Assembly: GCA_947459245.1 (NCBI GenBank)
Contig: CANHCV010000007.1
Location: 1 to 57,518 of the forward strand
DNA: 57,518 bases
Direction: 5' to 3'
Origin: Bacteroidota bacterium
GTDB lineage: Bacteria > Bacteroidota > Bacteroidia > UBA7662 > CANHCV01
Below are positions 29,749-38,851 of this stretch, piece after piece (position 1 is the stretch's first letter; each line of letters begins with the position of its first letter). A program made the position numbers and the translations under genes. The notes under the pieces were generated by a model, which was not told where the DNA came from, did not search any database, and worked only from the letters and a program-made list of their open reading frames with translations.

Positions 29749-30831
29749 ATGAAGAACACTGCACTAACATCCGTTCACACTGCATTGGGAGCCAAAATGG
29801 TTCCTTTCGCAGGATACAATATGCCCGTTTCCTACGAGGGAATCATTCAAGAACACCATACCGTTCGAAACGACGTTGGGGTTTTCGACGTTTCTCACAT
29901 GGGCGAATTTTTGTTGGAAGGCGAAGGCGCTTTGGATTTGATCCAAAAAGTCACTTCCAACGATGCATCGGTTCTGATCGATGGGAAAGTTCAATATTCT
30001 TGCTTGCCCAACGGCAAAGGCGGAATCGTTGACGATCTTTTGGTTTACCGCATGTCGGAAAACAAATACTTGTTGGTGGTGAATGCTTCCAACATCGAAA
30101 AAGATTGGAACTGGATTTCTTCCCACAATTCTTTTGGAGTGAAGATGACCAATTTGAGCGATGACACGTCGTTGTTGGCCGTTCAGGGTCCGAAAGCGGC
30201 TGAAGCATTGCAATCCCTCACCCAAATCGATTTGGGTAGCATGGAATACTACAGTTTCCAAGTGGGAACGTTCGCCGGTATGAACGACATCATTATTTCT
30301 GCAACCGGGTATACCGGCGCTGGCGGATTCGAAATTTACTTCCCCAATGCCGTTGCTGAACAAATGTGGAATGCCATTTTCGAGGCAGGTAAGGATTTCG
30401 GCATCAAGCCGATTGGCTTGGGAGCCCGAGATACCTTGCGTTTAGAGATGGGATTTTGCCTGTACGGAAACGACATCAACGACGAAACCTCTCCGCTGGA
30501 AGCGGGGCTGGGCTGGATCACCAAATTCACCAAAGATTTTATCGACAAAGATTATTTGTTGAAGCAAAAAGAAGCCGGACTAACGCGCAAATTGGTTGGA
30601 TTTGAAATGATCGATCGCGGTATTGCGCGTCAACACTGCATCGTGAAAGACGAAAACGGAAATGAAATGGGTGAAGTTACCTCCGGAACCCAAAGTCCTA
30701 CTTCCGGAAAAATCATCGGAATGGCATACGTTGCTACCCCTTTTTCGAAGTCAGGAACAGAAATTTACATGGATATTCGCGGCAAATTGATGAAAGCAGT
30801 GGTAACAAAAGCTCCTTTCATTCAAAAGTAA
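29749..30831 (+). CDS. gcvT: Glycine cleavage system aminomethyltransferase (T protein)
   Basis: A 360-residue tetrahydrofolate-dependent enzyme that takes the aminomethyl group from the lipoyl H protein and releases ammonia and methylene-THF. Conserved stretches include [22 protein letters not shown], the catalytic Asp region ([18 protein letters not shown]) and [18 protein letters not shown]. Length is normal. It lies two bases after queA; the other glycine cleavage genes are not in this window. Confidence 0.97.
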   Translation: MKNTALTSVHTALGAKMVPFAGYNMPVSYEGIIQEHHTVRNDVGVFDVSHMGEFLLEGEGALDLIQKVTSNDASVLIDGKVQYSCLPNGKGGIVDDLLVYRMSENKYLLVVNASNIEKDWNWISSHNSFGVKMTNLSDDTSLLAVQGPKAAEALQSLTQIDLGSMEYYSFQVGTFAGMNDIIISATGYTGAGGFEIYFPNAVAEQMWNAIFEAGKDFGIKPIGLGARDTLRLEMGFCLYGNDINDETSPLEAGLGWITKFTKDFIDKDYLLKQKEAGLTRKLVGFEMIDRGIARQHCIVKDENGNEMGEVTSGTQSPTSGKIIGMAYVATPFSKSGTEIYMDIRGKLMKAVVTKAPFIQK

Positions 30832-30842
30832 AAATCCATGGT

Positions 30843-31256
30843 ATGGCCAAGAAATCTGAATTCGACTACGATTTCCAAGAGTCTACCCTTTGGGGGGTAA
30901 GCTCGGCCTTAGAGGCGTTCCAAGTTTGCATTGAGATCAACCAACACTTGGGATGGGAAATGCGCAGGCTATCTGATTTTGAGGTTGAAACCATTGCTTT
31001 TAAAAGATTTGGCTGGTTTGATCGGGAAACGAGCTACTTCCAATTTTTGGTCAAGAATAAGCAGGTTACCGATTATTTTTTACCTGAATTGAAGCAGTTT
31101 GATTATTTGCTTTACCTCGAAGCCGATCCTGATTTGGTTCCTTTGAAAGAAATCCATGGTCAATTGAAACAACTGAAGAACATTTTTTTCAGTTTAATGG
31201 ATGTAGATTCATTGAAACAAAAACAAAAATTAAGTTACTTGCATGCAAACGAATAG
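30843..31256 (+). CDS. IPExxxVDY family protein
   Basis: A 137-residue cytoplasmic protein of a small Bacteroidota family commonly found just before pyruvate kinase. The characteristic motif appears here as LPELKQFDYLLYLE (about 80-93). Its function is unknown. The 3' end overlaps the pyk start by 14 bp, so expression of the two is probably coupled, which points to a role linked to pyruvate kinase or its regulation; this is inference from context. Confidence 0.82.
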   Translation: MAKKSEFDYDFQESTLWGVSSALEAFQVCIEINQHLGWEMRRLSDFEVETIAFKRFGWFDRETSYFQFLVKNKQVTDYFLPELKQFDYLLYLEADPDLVPLKEIHGQLKQLKNIFFSLMDVDSLKQKQKLSYLHANE

Positions 31257-32679
31257 AACCAAAATCATTGCCACCCTTGGGCCGGCCTCTTTCGCTCCGG
31301 CGGTTTTGCGTGAACTCGTTCAGGCCGGAACCAATGTGTTTCGCATTAATTTCTCCCACGTGGATTATTCCATGTTGCAGGAACTTATTCAAAATATCCG
31401 TACCATCGAGGCCGAAGAAAAAAAGCACATCTCCATTTTGGGCGACCTTCAAGGACCCAAAATCCGAGTTGGGGTGGTTGAGGGCGAAGGAGCTTTCCTC
31501 GAAGACGGAGCCATAACAACAGTCACCACGGAACTTTGCACTTCCAATAAAGACCGAATTTTCATCAATTACGAACCACTTGCACGCGAGGCGTCTCCCT
31601 TGGAAGAATTTCTGATCGATGACGGAAAAATTAAATTGCAAGTCGTTAAACGCCTTTCTCCTACCGAACTTGAAATGAAGGTAATTCACGGTGGAATTTT
31701 AAAATCGAAAAAAGGCGTTAACCTTCCAAATACCCCCATTTCTTTGCCCGCTCTCACCGAAAAAGACCGCAAAGATTTGGATTTTATCTTATCCAACGAT
31801 TTCAATTGGGTAGCCTTGTCGTTCGTTCGTTCCGTGAACGACATGCTGGAATTGAAGCGAATCATTCGCGACCGCGGGGTTGACATTGGGGTAATGGCGA
31901 AAATTGAAAAACCTGCCGCGCTCAAACAATTGGAAGCCATCATTTCTGAATCGGATGCAGTAATGGTAGCTCGTGGCGACCTCGGGGTAGAAATGCCCAT
32001 TGAAGAATTGCCCATGATTCAGCGTAGAATTGTGAAGCTGTGCATGGCTGCCGCGAAACCGGTGGTGATCGCCACGCAGATGATGGAAAGCATGACCACC
32101 GCTTTTCTTCCCACCCGTGCCGAAGCCAGCGATGTTGCCCACGGAGTTTTGGAAGGAGCTGATGCCCTGATGTTATCGGGGGAAACTTCGGTGGGTGCCC
32201 ACCCTGCTCGGGTTGTTGATTACATGCGAAAGATCATTGCTCAAGTAGAATTGGCCGACAGCATTTATTACAAAAACTTTGAAATCCCGAATGCAGAACT
32301 CACTTTTCACAGTGACCTCATTTGTGAAACAGCCGTAAAAATGGCCAAAAAAGTAGAAGCAAAAGGATTGATTACCATGACGTTTAGTGGATATACTGCT
32401 CTTCGAGCTGCCAGCTATCGTCCGAAAACACCGGTTTACTGCTTTACTTCCAACGAAAAACTACTGAAACGAATCCCGCTTTTTTGGGGTGTGCGCGGAT
32501 TCCGTTTCGAAAATATGGAATCGACCGACGCGGGGATTCAACTTTCTCATGAAATTTTGACCCGAAAAGGGTATCTTAACGCCGGAGACGTTGTCATCAA
32601 CTTGGCGAGCATGCCGATTCAAGACCGCCAAAGAACCAACACCCTCAAAATTTCTCAAATATCGAATCATGATCAATAA
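31243..32679 (+). CDS. pyk: Pyruvate kinase
   Basis: A 478-residue glycolytic enzyme making pyruvate and ATP from phosphoenolpyruvate and ADP. Motifs: TKIIATLGPAS at the N-terminus, FRINFSHVD, GDLQGPKIRVG, MAKIEKPAALKQLE with the catalytic Lys, VARGDLGVEMP, and TRAEASDVAHGVLEGADA. The C-terminal allosteric domain is present. The ATG lies within the end of the preceding IPExxxVDY gene; the 3' end overlaps the DUF3467 start by 11 bp. Confidence 0.97.
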   Translation: MQTNRTKIIATLGPASFAPAVLRELVQAGTNVFRINFSHVDYSMLQELIQNIRTIEAEEKKHISILGDLQGPKIRVGVVEGEGAFLEDGAITTVTTELCTSNKDRIFINYEPLAREASPLEEFLIDDGKIKLQVVKRLSPTELEMKVIHGGILKSKKGVNLPNTPISLPALTEKDRKDLDFILSNDFNWVALSFVRSVNDMLELKRIIRDRGVDIGVMAKIEKPAALKQLEAIISESDAVMVARGDLGVEMPIEELPMIQRRIVKLCMAAAKPVVIATQMMESMTTAFLPTRAEASDVAHGVLEGADALMLSGETSVGAHPARVVDYMRKIIAQVELADSIYYKNFEIPNAELTFHSDLICETAVKMAKKVEAKGLITMTFSGYTALRAASYRPKTPVYCFTSNEKLLKRIPLFWGVRGFRFENMESTDAGIQLSHEILTRKGYLNAGDVVINLASMPIQDRQRTNTLKISQISNHDQ

Positions 32680-32980
32680 CGAAGAAAATAACGAACAACA
32701 AATCAGCATCGAGTTGACCGAAGAAATGGCAACCGGTTCTTATACCAATTTGGCCATCATTTCTCATTCACCAACCGAGTTTGTTTTTGATTTCATTCAA
32801 ATGATGCCGGGTGCTCCCAAAGCGAAGGTGAGAAGCCGCGTATTGATGCACCCCATGCACGCCAAACGTTTACTCATGGCTTTGAACGAAAATATTCAAA
32901 AATTTGAAGAGCAATTGGGCGAAATTGATATCAATCAAGGCGCAGCTCCCATGAATTTCGGTCCAACCGGAATGGCTTAA
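32669..32980 (+). CDS. DUF3467 domain protein
   Basis: A 103-residue acidic protein beginning MINNEENNEQQISIELTEE and containing the family text GSYTNLAIISHSPTEFVFDF and LMHPMHAKRLLMALNENI. DUF3467 proteins are small and of unknown function. The start at 32669 is preferred to an upstream in-frame ATG because the family begins near here. It overlaps the end of pyk by 11 bp and is followed by ricT after 22 bases. Confidence 0.85.
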   Translation: MINNEENNEQQISIELTEEMATGSYTNLAIISHSPTEFVFDFIQMMPGAPKAKVRSRVLMHPMHAKRLLMALNENIQKFEEQLGEIDINQGAAPMNFGPTGMA

Positions 32981-33002
32981 TATCAACCTAAAATAAGAAA
33001 AT

Positions 33003-34712
33003 ATGGGTTGTGGATCTTGCAGTACAGGAAGCTGTTCTCCCGCTGGATGCGGAAGTTCAGGCCGTTGTGGAACGGGCGGTTGCAACCGCTTGAATACCCA
33101 CGATTGGCTTTCCGAAATCATGTTACCCCAAGGGGCCAACATTTATCCTTACGCAGAAGTGCGATTCAAAGGATCGAGAAAAGAATTTTTTAAATACAAC
33201 CCACAAGAGCTCGACTTGTATACGGGCGACTGGGTTATTTGCGAATCAAAATCAGGATACGATGTCGGCCGCATCAGCCTAAAAGGGGAATTGGTGCGCC
33301 TTCAAATGCTGAAGAAAAAAGTAAAAGAATCCTCGGAAGACGTTCGCGTTATCACCAAAAAAGCAGAAGATGCCGATTTGGAAAAGCTCAAAGACATTCG
33401 AGCAAAAGAACCCGAATTGTTAACCCGAACCCGCGCCATCATCCAAACCGAAGGAATGGAAATGAAACTTTCAGAATTGGAGTTTCAAGGAGATGGTTCG
33501 AAAGTGTTTTTCTACTATACCGCCGAAGAACGAGTAGATTTCCGAAATCTCATTCGAATCCTCGCTAACGAATTCAAAGTTCGGGTAGAAATGCGCCAAA
33601 TCGGAGCACGACAAGAAGCCGCTGTTTTGGGTGGAATTGGTATTTGTGGACGTGAATTGTGTTGTTCAACGTGGTTAACCGACTTTAAAAGTGTTCCCAC
33701 TTCGGCAGCTCGTTACCAAAACCTATCCCTCAATCCGGTAAAATTGGCCGGACAGTGTGGTCGATTGAAATGCTGTTTAAATTACGAGCTCGACACTTAC
33801 CTTGATGCGCTTAAAGCTTTTCCTGAAAAAGCCGATTATTTGTACACCGACTCTGGAAAAGCCGAATTGTTCAAAACCGATGTGTTCAAACAAATCATGT
33901 GGTACGTTTACAAAGAGGGAAGCAACCATACTCCCTACCCTGTAGATGTAGAAACCGTGAAAGAAATTTTAGCCATGAATGCTAACCAACAAAAACCTGA
34001 AAGCCTCGAAAGCATGGCCATTCAGGAAGAAGAGTTGGCACCAAACGAAGATTTCTTGGATGATGTAACTTCCGACATGAGTTTGAACCGATTTGATCGG
34101 AGCAAAAAGAAGAAAAAGAAAAAACCACAAGGAAATCAACGTCCCGCTGGAGTGGCTGGTACCGCCGAAAGGACAGCAACCGGCACCCCCAACCAAGGAG
34201 GTCAACGTCCGAGAAACGAAGGACAAAACCAGAATCGAAATCAACCCCGTCCACCACGAGGCGAGGGTCAAGACCGCACCCCTCACGGTGAACGCCGCCC
34301 CAATCAACCGGGCGAACGTCGTCCAAACCCAAATCAGCAACGGAATCCCGGTGAAAACGGTGGTCCACAAAACCAAAATCCGAATCAACAAGGAGAACGA
34401 CGTCCGAATCCGAACCAACAACGGAATCCTGGTGAAAACGGTGGTCCACAAAACCAAAATCCGAATCAACAAGGAGAACGACGTCCGAATCCGAATCAAC
34501 GACGGAATCCGGGAGAAAACCGAGGTCCTCAAAACCCGAATCCCAAACCCGATCCATCGGCAGCCACCGGCGTAGAAGGCACGACTGGAGCTGAAGGCAA
34601 CAGCGGTAACAATACTGAAAATCCTAATCAGGGAAAGAAAAACTTCCGCCGAAACAACCGCAATCGCCCACCCCGAAATCCGAACAATCCCAATTCCGGA
34701 GGTGAGTCATGA
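33003..34712 (+). CDS. RicT/PSP1 domain protein with repetitive C-terminal tail
   Basis: A 569-residue protein. The Cys-rich N-terminus (MGCGSCSTGSCSPAGCG, then CGTGGCN) is followed by the PSP1 domain (about 45-290) with the Cys motifs GICGRELCCSTWL and GQCGRLKCCLNYE. In Bacillus, RicT (YaaT) joins RicA and RicF in an iron-sulfur complex that affects RNase Y and mRNA processing; whether that holds in Bacteroidota is not known. Residues about 365-569 are a low-complexity, Asn/Pro/Arg/Gln-rich basic tail with 27-residue repeats, probably disordered and possibly nucleic acid binding. The stop overlaps the gldH start (ATGA). In many relatives holB is the neighbour, but here holB is 18 kb away. 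Confidence 0.88.
   Translation: MGCGSCSTGSCSPAGCGSSGRCGTGGCNRLNTHDWLSEIMLPQGANIYPYAEVRFKGSRKEFFKYNPQELDLYTGDWVICESKSGYDVGRISLKGELVRLQMLKKKVKESSEDVRVITKKAEDADLEKLKDIRAKEPELLTRTRAIIQTEGMEMKLSELEFQGDGSKVFFYYTAEERVDFRNLIRILANEFKVRVEMRQIGARQEAAVLGGIGICGRELCCSTWLTDFKSVPTSAARYQNLSLNPVKLAGQCGRLKCCLNYELDTYLDALKAFPEKADYLYTDSGKAELFKTDVFKQIMWYVYKEGSNHTPYPVDVETVKEILAMNANQQKPESLESMAIQEEELAPNEDFLDDVTSDMSLNRFDRSKKKKKKKPQGNQRPAGVAGTAERTATGTPNQGGQRPRNEGQNQNRNQPRPPRGEGQDRTPHGERRPNQPGERRPNPNQQRNPGENGGPQNQNPNQQGERRPNPNQQRNPGENGGPQNQNPNQQGERRPNPNQRRNPGENRGPQNPNPKPDPSAATGVEGTTGAEGNSGNNTENPNQGKKNFRRNNRNRPPRNPNNPNSGGES
34314..34541 (+). repeat. 81-bp tandem repeat inside the ricT tail
   Basis: Two full units (34314-34394, 34395-34475) and a diverging partial third (34476 to about 34541) encode a 27-residue motif starting GERRPNPNQQRNPGENGG. 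Units 1 and 2 differ at a few silent positions, so they are not brand-new duplicates. An open frame on the minus strand here is a by-product of the repeat. Confidence 0.85.
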
Positions 34713-35194
34713 CGCGTTGGTTGTTCGGCATCTTCCTACTCCTTTTTCTTGCTTCTTGCGAGGGAACCGCCTTGTTGAACGATTTCACCTCCATCAACGG
34801 TGGAGAATGGAAATACGGCGAAAAGGTAAGCAGCCAGGTAGACATTGAAGATACAACCCAGGCCTTTCAACTTTCGGTGAACGTTCGTCACGATGTTGAA
34901 TACGAATGGGCAAATCTTTTCTGCATCCTTCACATTCAACATCCCGACGGTAAAAAATTTGAGCAACGCATCAATTTGATTCTTGCCGAACCCGACGGTC
35001 AATGGAAAGGAAAAGGAATGGGCTCCATCAAGGAGGCACGCATTCCTGTGGCGTTGGTTAAATTCCCTAAAAAAGGAAAATACACTTTTCAATTGGAACA
35101 AAACATGCGTTTAAACCCTTTAAAAGGGATTGAAGACATCGGTTGTTATCTTGGAAAAGAAGAAATTGTAACCGATTCCGTTTCGGTAGAATAA
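34709..35194 (+). CDS. gldH: Gliding motility lipoprotein GldH
   Basis: A 161-residue lipoprotein with signal MTRWLFGIFLLLFLASC. The family features are the near-N-terminal aromatic and charged stretch, WANLFCILHIQHPDGK and the C-terminal NPLKGIEDIGCYLGK motif. GldH is required for gliding in Flavobacterium johnsoniae and is part of the envelope set linked to type IX secretion, which matches the T9SS cargo proteins in this window. Its start overlaps the ricT stop (ATGA). Non-gliding Bacteroidota also keep gldH, so motility itself is not proven. Confidence 0.92.
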   Translation: MTRWLFGIFLLLFLASCEGTALLNDFTSINGGEWKYGEKVSSQVDIEDTTQAFQLSVNVRHDVEYEWANLFCILHIQHPDGKKFEQRINLILAEPDGQWKGKGMGSIKEARIPVALVKFPKKGKYTFQLEQNMRLNPLKGIEDIGCYLGKEEIVTDSVSVE

Positions 35195-35246
35195 TTTGTG
35201 GATAGCAATTCACAAATGCCATTTAACTTGTCAAAAAAAGCTCTCG

Positions 35247-36644
35247 GTGGGAAAAAATAAAGAAAATCAAGAAATTCTGCTTCTGGTGAATCGTTTTCAA
35301 GCGTTCATCCAGGAGGGAACGCCTGGATTTTTCAGTACGGAAGAGTTGGAGGATCTATTTTGGCACTACTTCAGCAGCTTGGATTTGGACTGGGCTTTGG
35401 AGGTGGTTCAGTACGGTCTTCAAACCTATCCGTATCACGGATTTTTTTTAATTCGAAAAGCACAAATCAGTTTGGCCGATACCCAATGGGAAGAGTGTTT
35501 GAATTTGTTGGAACAAGCGGAAGTTTTGGAACCCAACAACCACGAAGTTTTTCTTTTGAGGGGTACTGCATACGATTTGCAGGGAAAAACCAGGGAAGCG
35601 TTGAAAGCATTTCGGAAGGCCGAGGAAATGGCCCACGAAGATAAAATGCAAGTGCACGCAGCCCTCGGCCATTTCTACCAAAACCGAGAAAAATACGCTA
35701 CTGCCCTTCATTACTACAAATCTGCCCTACCTCTTGCCGAAGAAAATCCGGAAATTCTCTACGAATTGGGATTCAGCTATTTTCAATTGGGAGAAGACGA
35801 GGAAGGATTTAAAGTTTTTCAGCAGTATTGCGACGATTACCCGTTTAACGATGCCGGTTGGTACAATTTAGGAACCATTTGCAACCGTTTGAATCGTTTC
35901 GAAAAAGCAAAAGAAGCCTTCGAGTTTGCCTTGGCTTTGGACGAGCAAAACATTACGTTTGAATTCAGTTTGGGGAATACTTTATTGAATTTAAATCAAC
36001 CAGGAGATGCATTGGCGCATTTCTTAGAAGCCTTTCGTCAGGAAGACGGCAATGCCATGTTTGCCACCAGCATCGCCGTTTGCCACGAGAAGCTCAACGA
36101 GTTGGATGTGTCCCTTTACTGGTACCGAAAAGCTGCGGAACTGGATCCGCATTTGCCCGATCCTCAATTGGGGATTGGCTATTGTTACTTACTCAAAAAC
36201 GAATTGGAGCCGGCCCACCAGTATCTATCGAAAGCGGTAGGCATGGAGCCCACCAATGCCGATTTTCGTTACCATTTGGCCGAAACCTTAGCTCGGATGA
36301 ATCGCGAAGAGGAAGCCATTGAACAGTACCGAGCTTCCTTGAATTTGGATCCCGAATTTGTGGAGGCAAGAGTGGAATTGGGCAATCTCTTAACCGATAT
36401 GGGTTATGAACAAGAAGGAATTCAATTGTTCCGAGATGGAAAAAAAATCCATTTCGATGATCCTTATTTCATGTACCGTTTTTCGGGTTTCTTGTTGGAA
36501 CATGGCTTGAATGAAGAAGGCCTGAATAATTTACAGGAATCCCTTCACAACAATTTGAACGACCTTTCTATTTTTGAAGAATACCACGGAGATCTTCTCC
36601 TTATTCCAAGTGTTAAAGCAATTATTGATCAATTCAGATGTTAA
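35247..36644 (+). CDS. Tetratricopeptide-repeat protein
   Basis: A 465-residue protein without signal peptide, made almost entirely of TPR helices (about ten or more repeats, for example AGWYNLGTICNRLNRFEKAK and YRKAAELDPHLPDPQLGIGY). The N-terminal part (FFSTEELEDLFWHYFSSLDLD) resembles a Bacteroidota TPR family that commonly starts with a similar acidic helix pair. It is probably a cytoplasmic scaffold. The start is uncertain: GTG at 35247 gives MGKNKENQ, whereas a TTG at 35196, two bases after gldH, is also in frame. It overlaps the next gene by 7 bp. Confidence 0.85.
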   Translation: MGKNKENQEILLLVNRFQAFIQEGTPGFFSTEELEDLFWHYFSSLDLDWALEVVQYGLQTYPYHGFFLIRKAQISLADTQWEECLNLLEQAEVLEPNNHEVFLLRGTAYDLQGKTREALKAFRKAEEMAHEDKMQVHAALGHFYQNREKYATALHYYKSALPLAEENPEILYELGFSYFQLGEDEEGFKVFQQYCDDYPFNDAGWYNLGTICNRLNRFEKAKEAFEFALALDEQNITFEFSLGNTLLNLNQPGDALAHFLEAFRQEDGNAMFATSIAVCHEKLNELDVSLYWYRKAAELDPHLPDPQLGIGYCYLLKNELEPAHQYLSKAVGMEPTNADFRYHLAETLARMNREEEAIEQYRASLNLDPEFVEARVELGNLLTDMGYEQEGIQLFRDGKKIHFDDPYFMYRFSGFLLEHGLNEEGLNNLQESLHNNLNDLSIFEEYHGDLLLIPSVKAIIDQFRC

Positions 36645-37402
36645 ATTACCATTTAGATTTTTTACCTGAACGTCCATTAAAGCCACGTTTAACCGGCTTC
36701 ACCATGGTGATGGACAAAGGACTTTCTGTTCGACAAGCCGAAGATTTCATGGAATCTGGGGCGGAATATACCGATATCATCAAATTGGGTTGGGCCACCT
36801 CGTTGGTAACCCCAAAATTGGAAGAAAAACTTAAAGTTTACCGTTCTTGCGGTATTCCTTTTTATCTCGGAGGAACCTTGTTCGAATGTTTTTTGGTTCG
36901 AAATGCATTGGACGAATACAAAAAATTGTTGAATCGTTTCGACATCGAGCACGTAGAAATTTCCGACGGTAGCATTGAAATCAACCACGAAAAAAAATGC
37001 GAGATCATTGCCGATTTTGCTAAAGATTTTCGGGTGCTATCGGAAGTGGGAAGCAAAGATGCTGAAAAGATCATTGCACCCTACAAGTGGATTCAGATGA
37101 TGTTGGATGAAATTTCTGCAGGATCTGAACGCGTTATTGCCGAAGCAAGAGAAAGCGGAAATGTAGGAATTTTCAGAGGAACGGGTGAAGTACGATCGGG
37201 CCTTGTTGACGAAATTCTAACCAAAGTTCCCAATGACAAAATCATTTGGGAGGCTCCCAACAAAGCACAACAAACGTGGTTCATCAAATTTGCTGGTCCA
37301 AATGTGAATTTAGGAAATATTGCTCCTTCGGAAATCATTCCATTGGAAACCCTTAGAATTGGAGTTCGAAGCGATACTTTCCACGAATTTTTGCCGAAAT
37401 GA
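36638..37402 (+). CDS. Phosphosulfolactate synthase (ComA-like)
   Basis: A 254-residue TIM-barrel enzyme of the ComA family, which adds sulfite to phosphoenolpyruvate to make phosphosulfolactate, the first step of archaeal coenzyme M synthesis. Family text includes TMVMDKGLSVRQAEDFMES, YTDIIKLGWATS, YLGGTLFECF, HVEISDGSIEI and LSEVGSKDAE. Coenzyme M is not expected in this organism. A role in making sulfonated metabolites, perhaps for sulfonolipids, is an inference. It overlaps the TPR gene by 7 bp and the next gene by ATGA. Confidence 0.9.
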   Translation: MLNYHLDFLPERPLKPRLTGFTMVMDKGLSVRQAEDFMESGAEYTDIIKLGWATSLVTPKLEEKLKVYRSCGIPFYLGGTLFECFLVRNALDEYKKLLNRFDIEHVEISDGSIEINHEKKCEIIADFAKDFRVLSEVGSKDAEKIIAPYKWIQMMLDEISAGSERVIAEARESGNVGIFRGTGEVRSGLVDEILTKVPNDKIIWEAPNKAQQTWFIKFAGPNVNLGNIAPSEIIPLETLRIGVRSDTFHEFLPK

Positions 37403-37812
37403 GTGCCACCAATTCTTTTTTAAACCGATCATTGAAAGCCACTTTGATCAGTGTGGCTTTCAATGCCATCCTTTTTCAAATCTCAAAAGTTATGGGCTTT
37501 TTCCCAGAAGGCATGTCGTTTGAAACCCCTGAAGGACATCTTCAAGGATTTCATGCGCCCCTGGTTATTGGAGCAACCCTTACTTTTTGCTTTTTTGGCG
37601 CCTTGGTGTTTTTCGTGTTGGATCGTTTGATGGAGCACGGTGCGCCCTGGTTTTTAGGGCTTTCCCTCATCATTTTAATGACTTCTTTGCTCACGCCCTT
37701 TACCATTGAAGGTGCTCCATGGAGCATGATCATCACCCTCGAAATCATGCACATTTCCACGGCCATGATTTTGCTTTATTTTTTCATTCCGAATTCCTTC
37801 AAGAAAATTTGA
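37399..37812 (+). CDS. Four-span membrane protein, DUF6069-like
   Basis: A 137-residue membrane protein with four hydrophobic segments (about 11-30, 50-73, 82-100, 108-130). The arrangement and the motif FFPEGMSFETPEG between the first two helices resemble DUF6069 proteins, whose function is unknown. The start overlaps the phosphosulfolactate synthase stop (ATGA), making it the tail of the long plus-strand run. It overlaps the convergent epimerase gene by 37 bp. Confidence 0.75.
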   Translation: MSATNSFLNRSLKATLISVAFNAILFQISKVMGFFPEGMSFETPEGHLQGFHAPLVIGATLTFCFFGALVFFVLDRLMEHGAPWFLGLSLIILMTSLLTPFTIEGAPWSMIITLEIMHISTAMILLYFFIPNSFKKI

Positions 37813-38798
37813 CCGGTTTTTTCAATCGCCGCTTCTAAGGATTCATAATTTATCCCACTCATTCGGTTGAATTTTGAGCCATCGTAATGAGTTGTTGAGT
37901 AGGCCGACCTCACCGTAGATTGAGTAATTAGGGGTTCTGATTTCGTGATTTTCGATTTCCATTCGATGAACCGCCAAGCCAGTTCGGAAAGCCATCGGGG
38001 CGGACACCATTTTGGCGGTTGAACGTTGAGTGCTTGGGCTACCGAACCGAAGAAATGGGCAAAACTGCGATTTTCGGAAACTAACACAAATCGTTCACCC
38101 GATACTTCCGTTTCCAACCCCCAAACCGCAGCCCGAGCAACATCCCACACCGAAACATAACCGGTCATTCCAGGAGAAAAGAATGGAAGCCCTCCGTGCA
38201 CCGTTTGAAACAACCGAGCAGAACTATCGTTCCAAAATCCGGGACCAACAATTACACCCGGATTTAGAATTAAGGTAGAAAGTCCTTCTTCTTGTCCTCT
38301 CCAAACTTCCATTTCCGACTTGAACTTACTGATGGAATAATCGCTTACTTCTGCAGCTGGATCCCAGGGAAATGTTTCATCTACTTTGGTGAGATTTCCG
38401 GGAGTTGCGCCCAAAAAAGGGACTTTGCCCAGGGAAGCAATGCTGGAAATATGGATGAGTTTTTCAATTCCAAAGGAAGCACAGCAATTCACCACATTGG
38501 CCGTTCCTTCGATGTTGATGCGGAACATTTCAGCCGATTTGGGCGGCCAATAACTCACCACAGCAGCAGCGTGAATAACGTGGGATACCCCTTCAAAAGC
38601 ACTTTCCAAATCATTGAGTTCGGTAATATCGCCCTCAAACCATTCCAAATTTTCGTGATTAACCCACTCTTTCAAGGTTGGATGATCGGTTGCACGACTG
38701 GGACGTCGGCAGAAAGCTCTCACTTTCTTTCCCAACTCCAACAATTGAACCACTGTTGCAGCTCCAACCAATCCTGTAGCACCCGTAACTAAAATCAC
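37776..38798 (-). CDS. NAD-dependent epimerase/dehydratase family protein
   Basis: An extended short-chain dehydrogenase of about 340 residues. The NAD(P)-binding motif VTGATGLVGAA is at the N-terminus, HAAAVVSYW around 75-83, and the catalytic YxxxK appears as YSISKFK near 158. Substrate unknown; sugar nucleotide or steroid-like substrates are typical. The GTG at 38798 is preferred because a TATCTTGC box lies only three bases upstream, which would place the ATG at 38828 before the transcript start. If that box is not used, ATG 38828 is the alternative. Confidence 0.88.
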   Translation of the reverse strand: MILVTGATGLVGAATVVQLLELGKKVRAFCRRPSRATDHPTLKEWVNHENLEWFEGDITELNDLESAFEGVSHVIHAAAVVSYWPPKSAEMFRINIEGTANVVNCCASFGIEKLIHISSIASLGKVPFLGATPGNLTKVDETFPWDPAAEVSDYSISKFKSEMEVWRGQEEGLSTLILNPGVIVGPGFWNDSSARLFQTVHGGLPFFSPGMTGYVSVWDVARAAVWGLETEVSGERFVLVSENRSFAHFFGSVAQALNVQPPKWCPPRWLSELAWRFIEWKSKITKSEPLITQSTVRSAYSTTHYDGSKFNRMSGINYESLEAAIEKTGQIFLKEFGMKK

Positions 38799-38801
38799 GC
38801 T

Positions 38802-38809
38802 GCAAGATA
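38802..38809 (-). promoter_or_regulatory. Possible -7 box of the epimerase gene
   Basis: The minus strand reads TATCTTGC, one base off TAnnTTTG, three bases before the GTG at 38798. It would give a leaderless message. Confidence 0.35.
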
Positions 38810-38839
38810 GCACGAAACCATGTTTCAAAGAAAATGTCC

Positions 38840-38847
38840 TACCTTCG
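38840..38847 (+). promoter_or_regulatory. Possible -7 box of the dtd operon
   Basis: TACCTTCG is one base from TAnnTTTG and ends four bases before the dtd ATG at 38852. Confidence 0.4.
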
Positions 38848-38851
38848 AATC

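Noticed and set aside
29764-30363. 199-codon minus-strand frame
   Set aside because: Antisense shadow of gcvT, with composition explained by the gcvT reading frame.
33969-34557. Two overlapping minus-strand frames of about 190 codons with repetitive peptides
   Set aside because: Both arise from the 81-bp repeats in the ricT tail; the plus-strand frame continues the conserved RicT protein.
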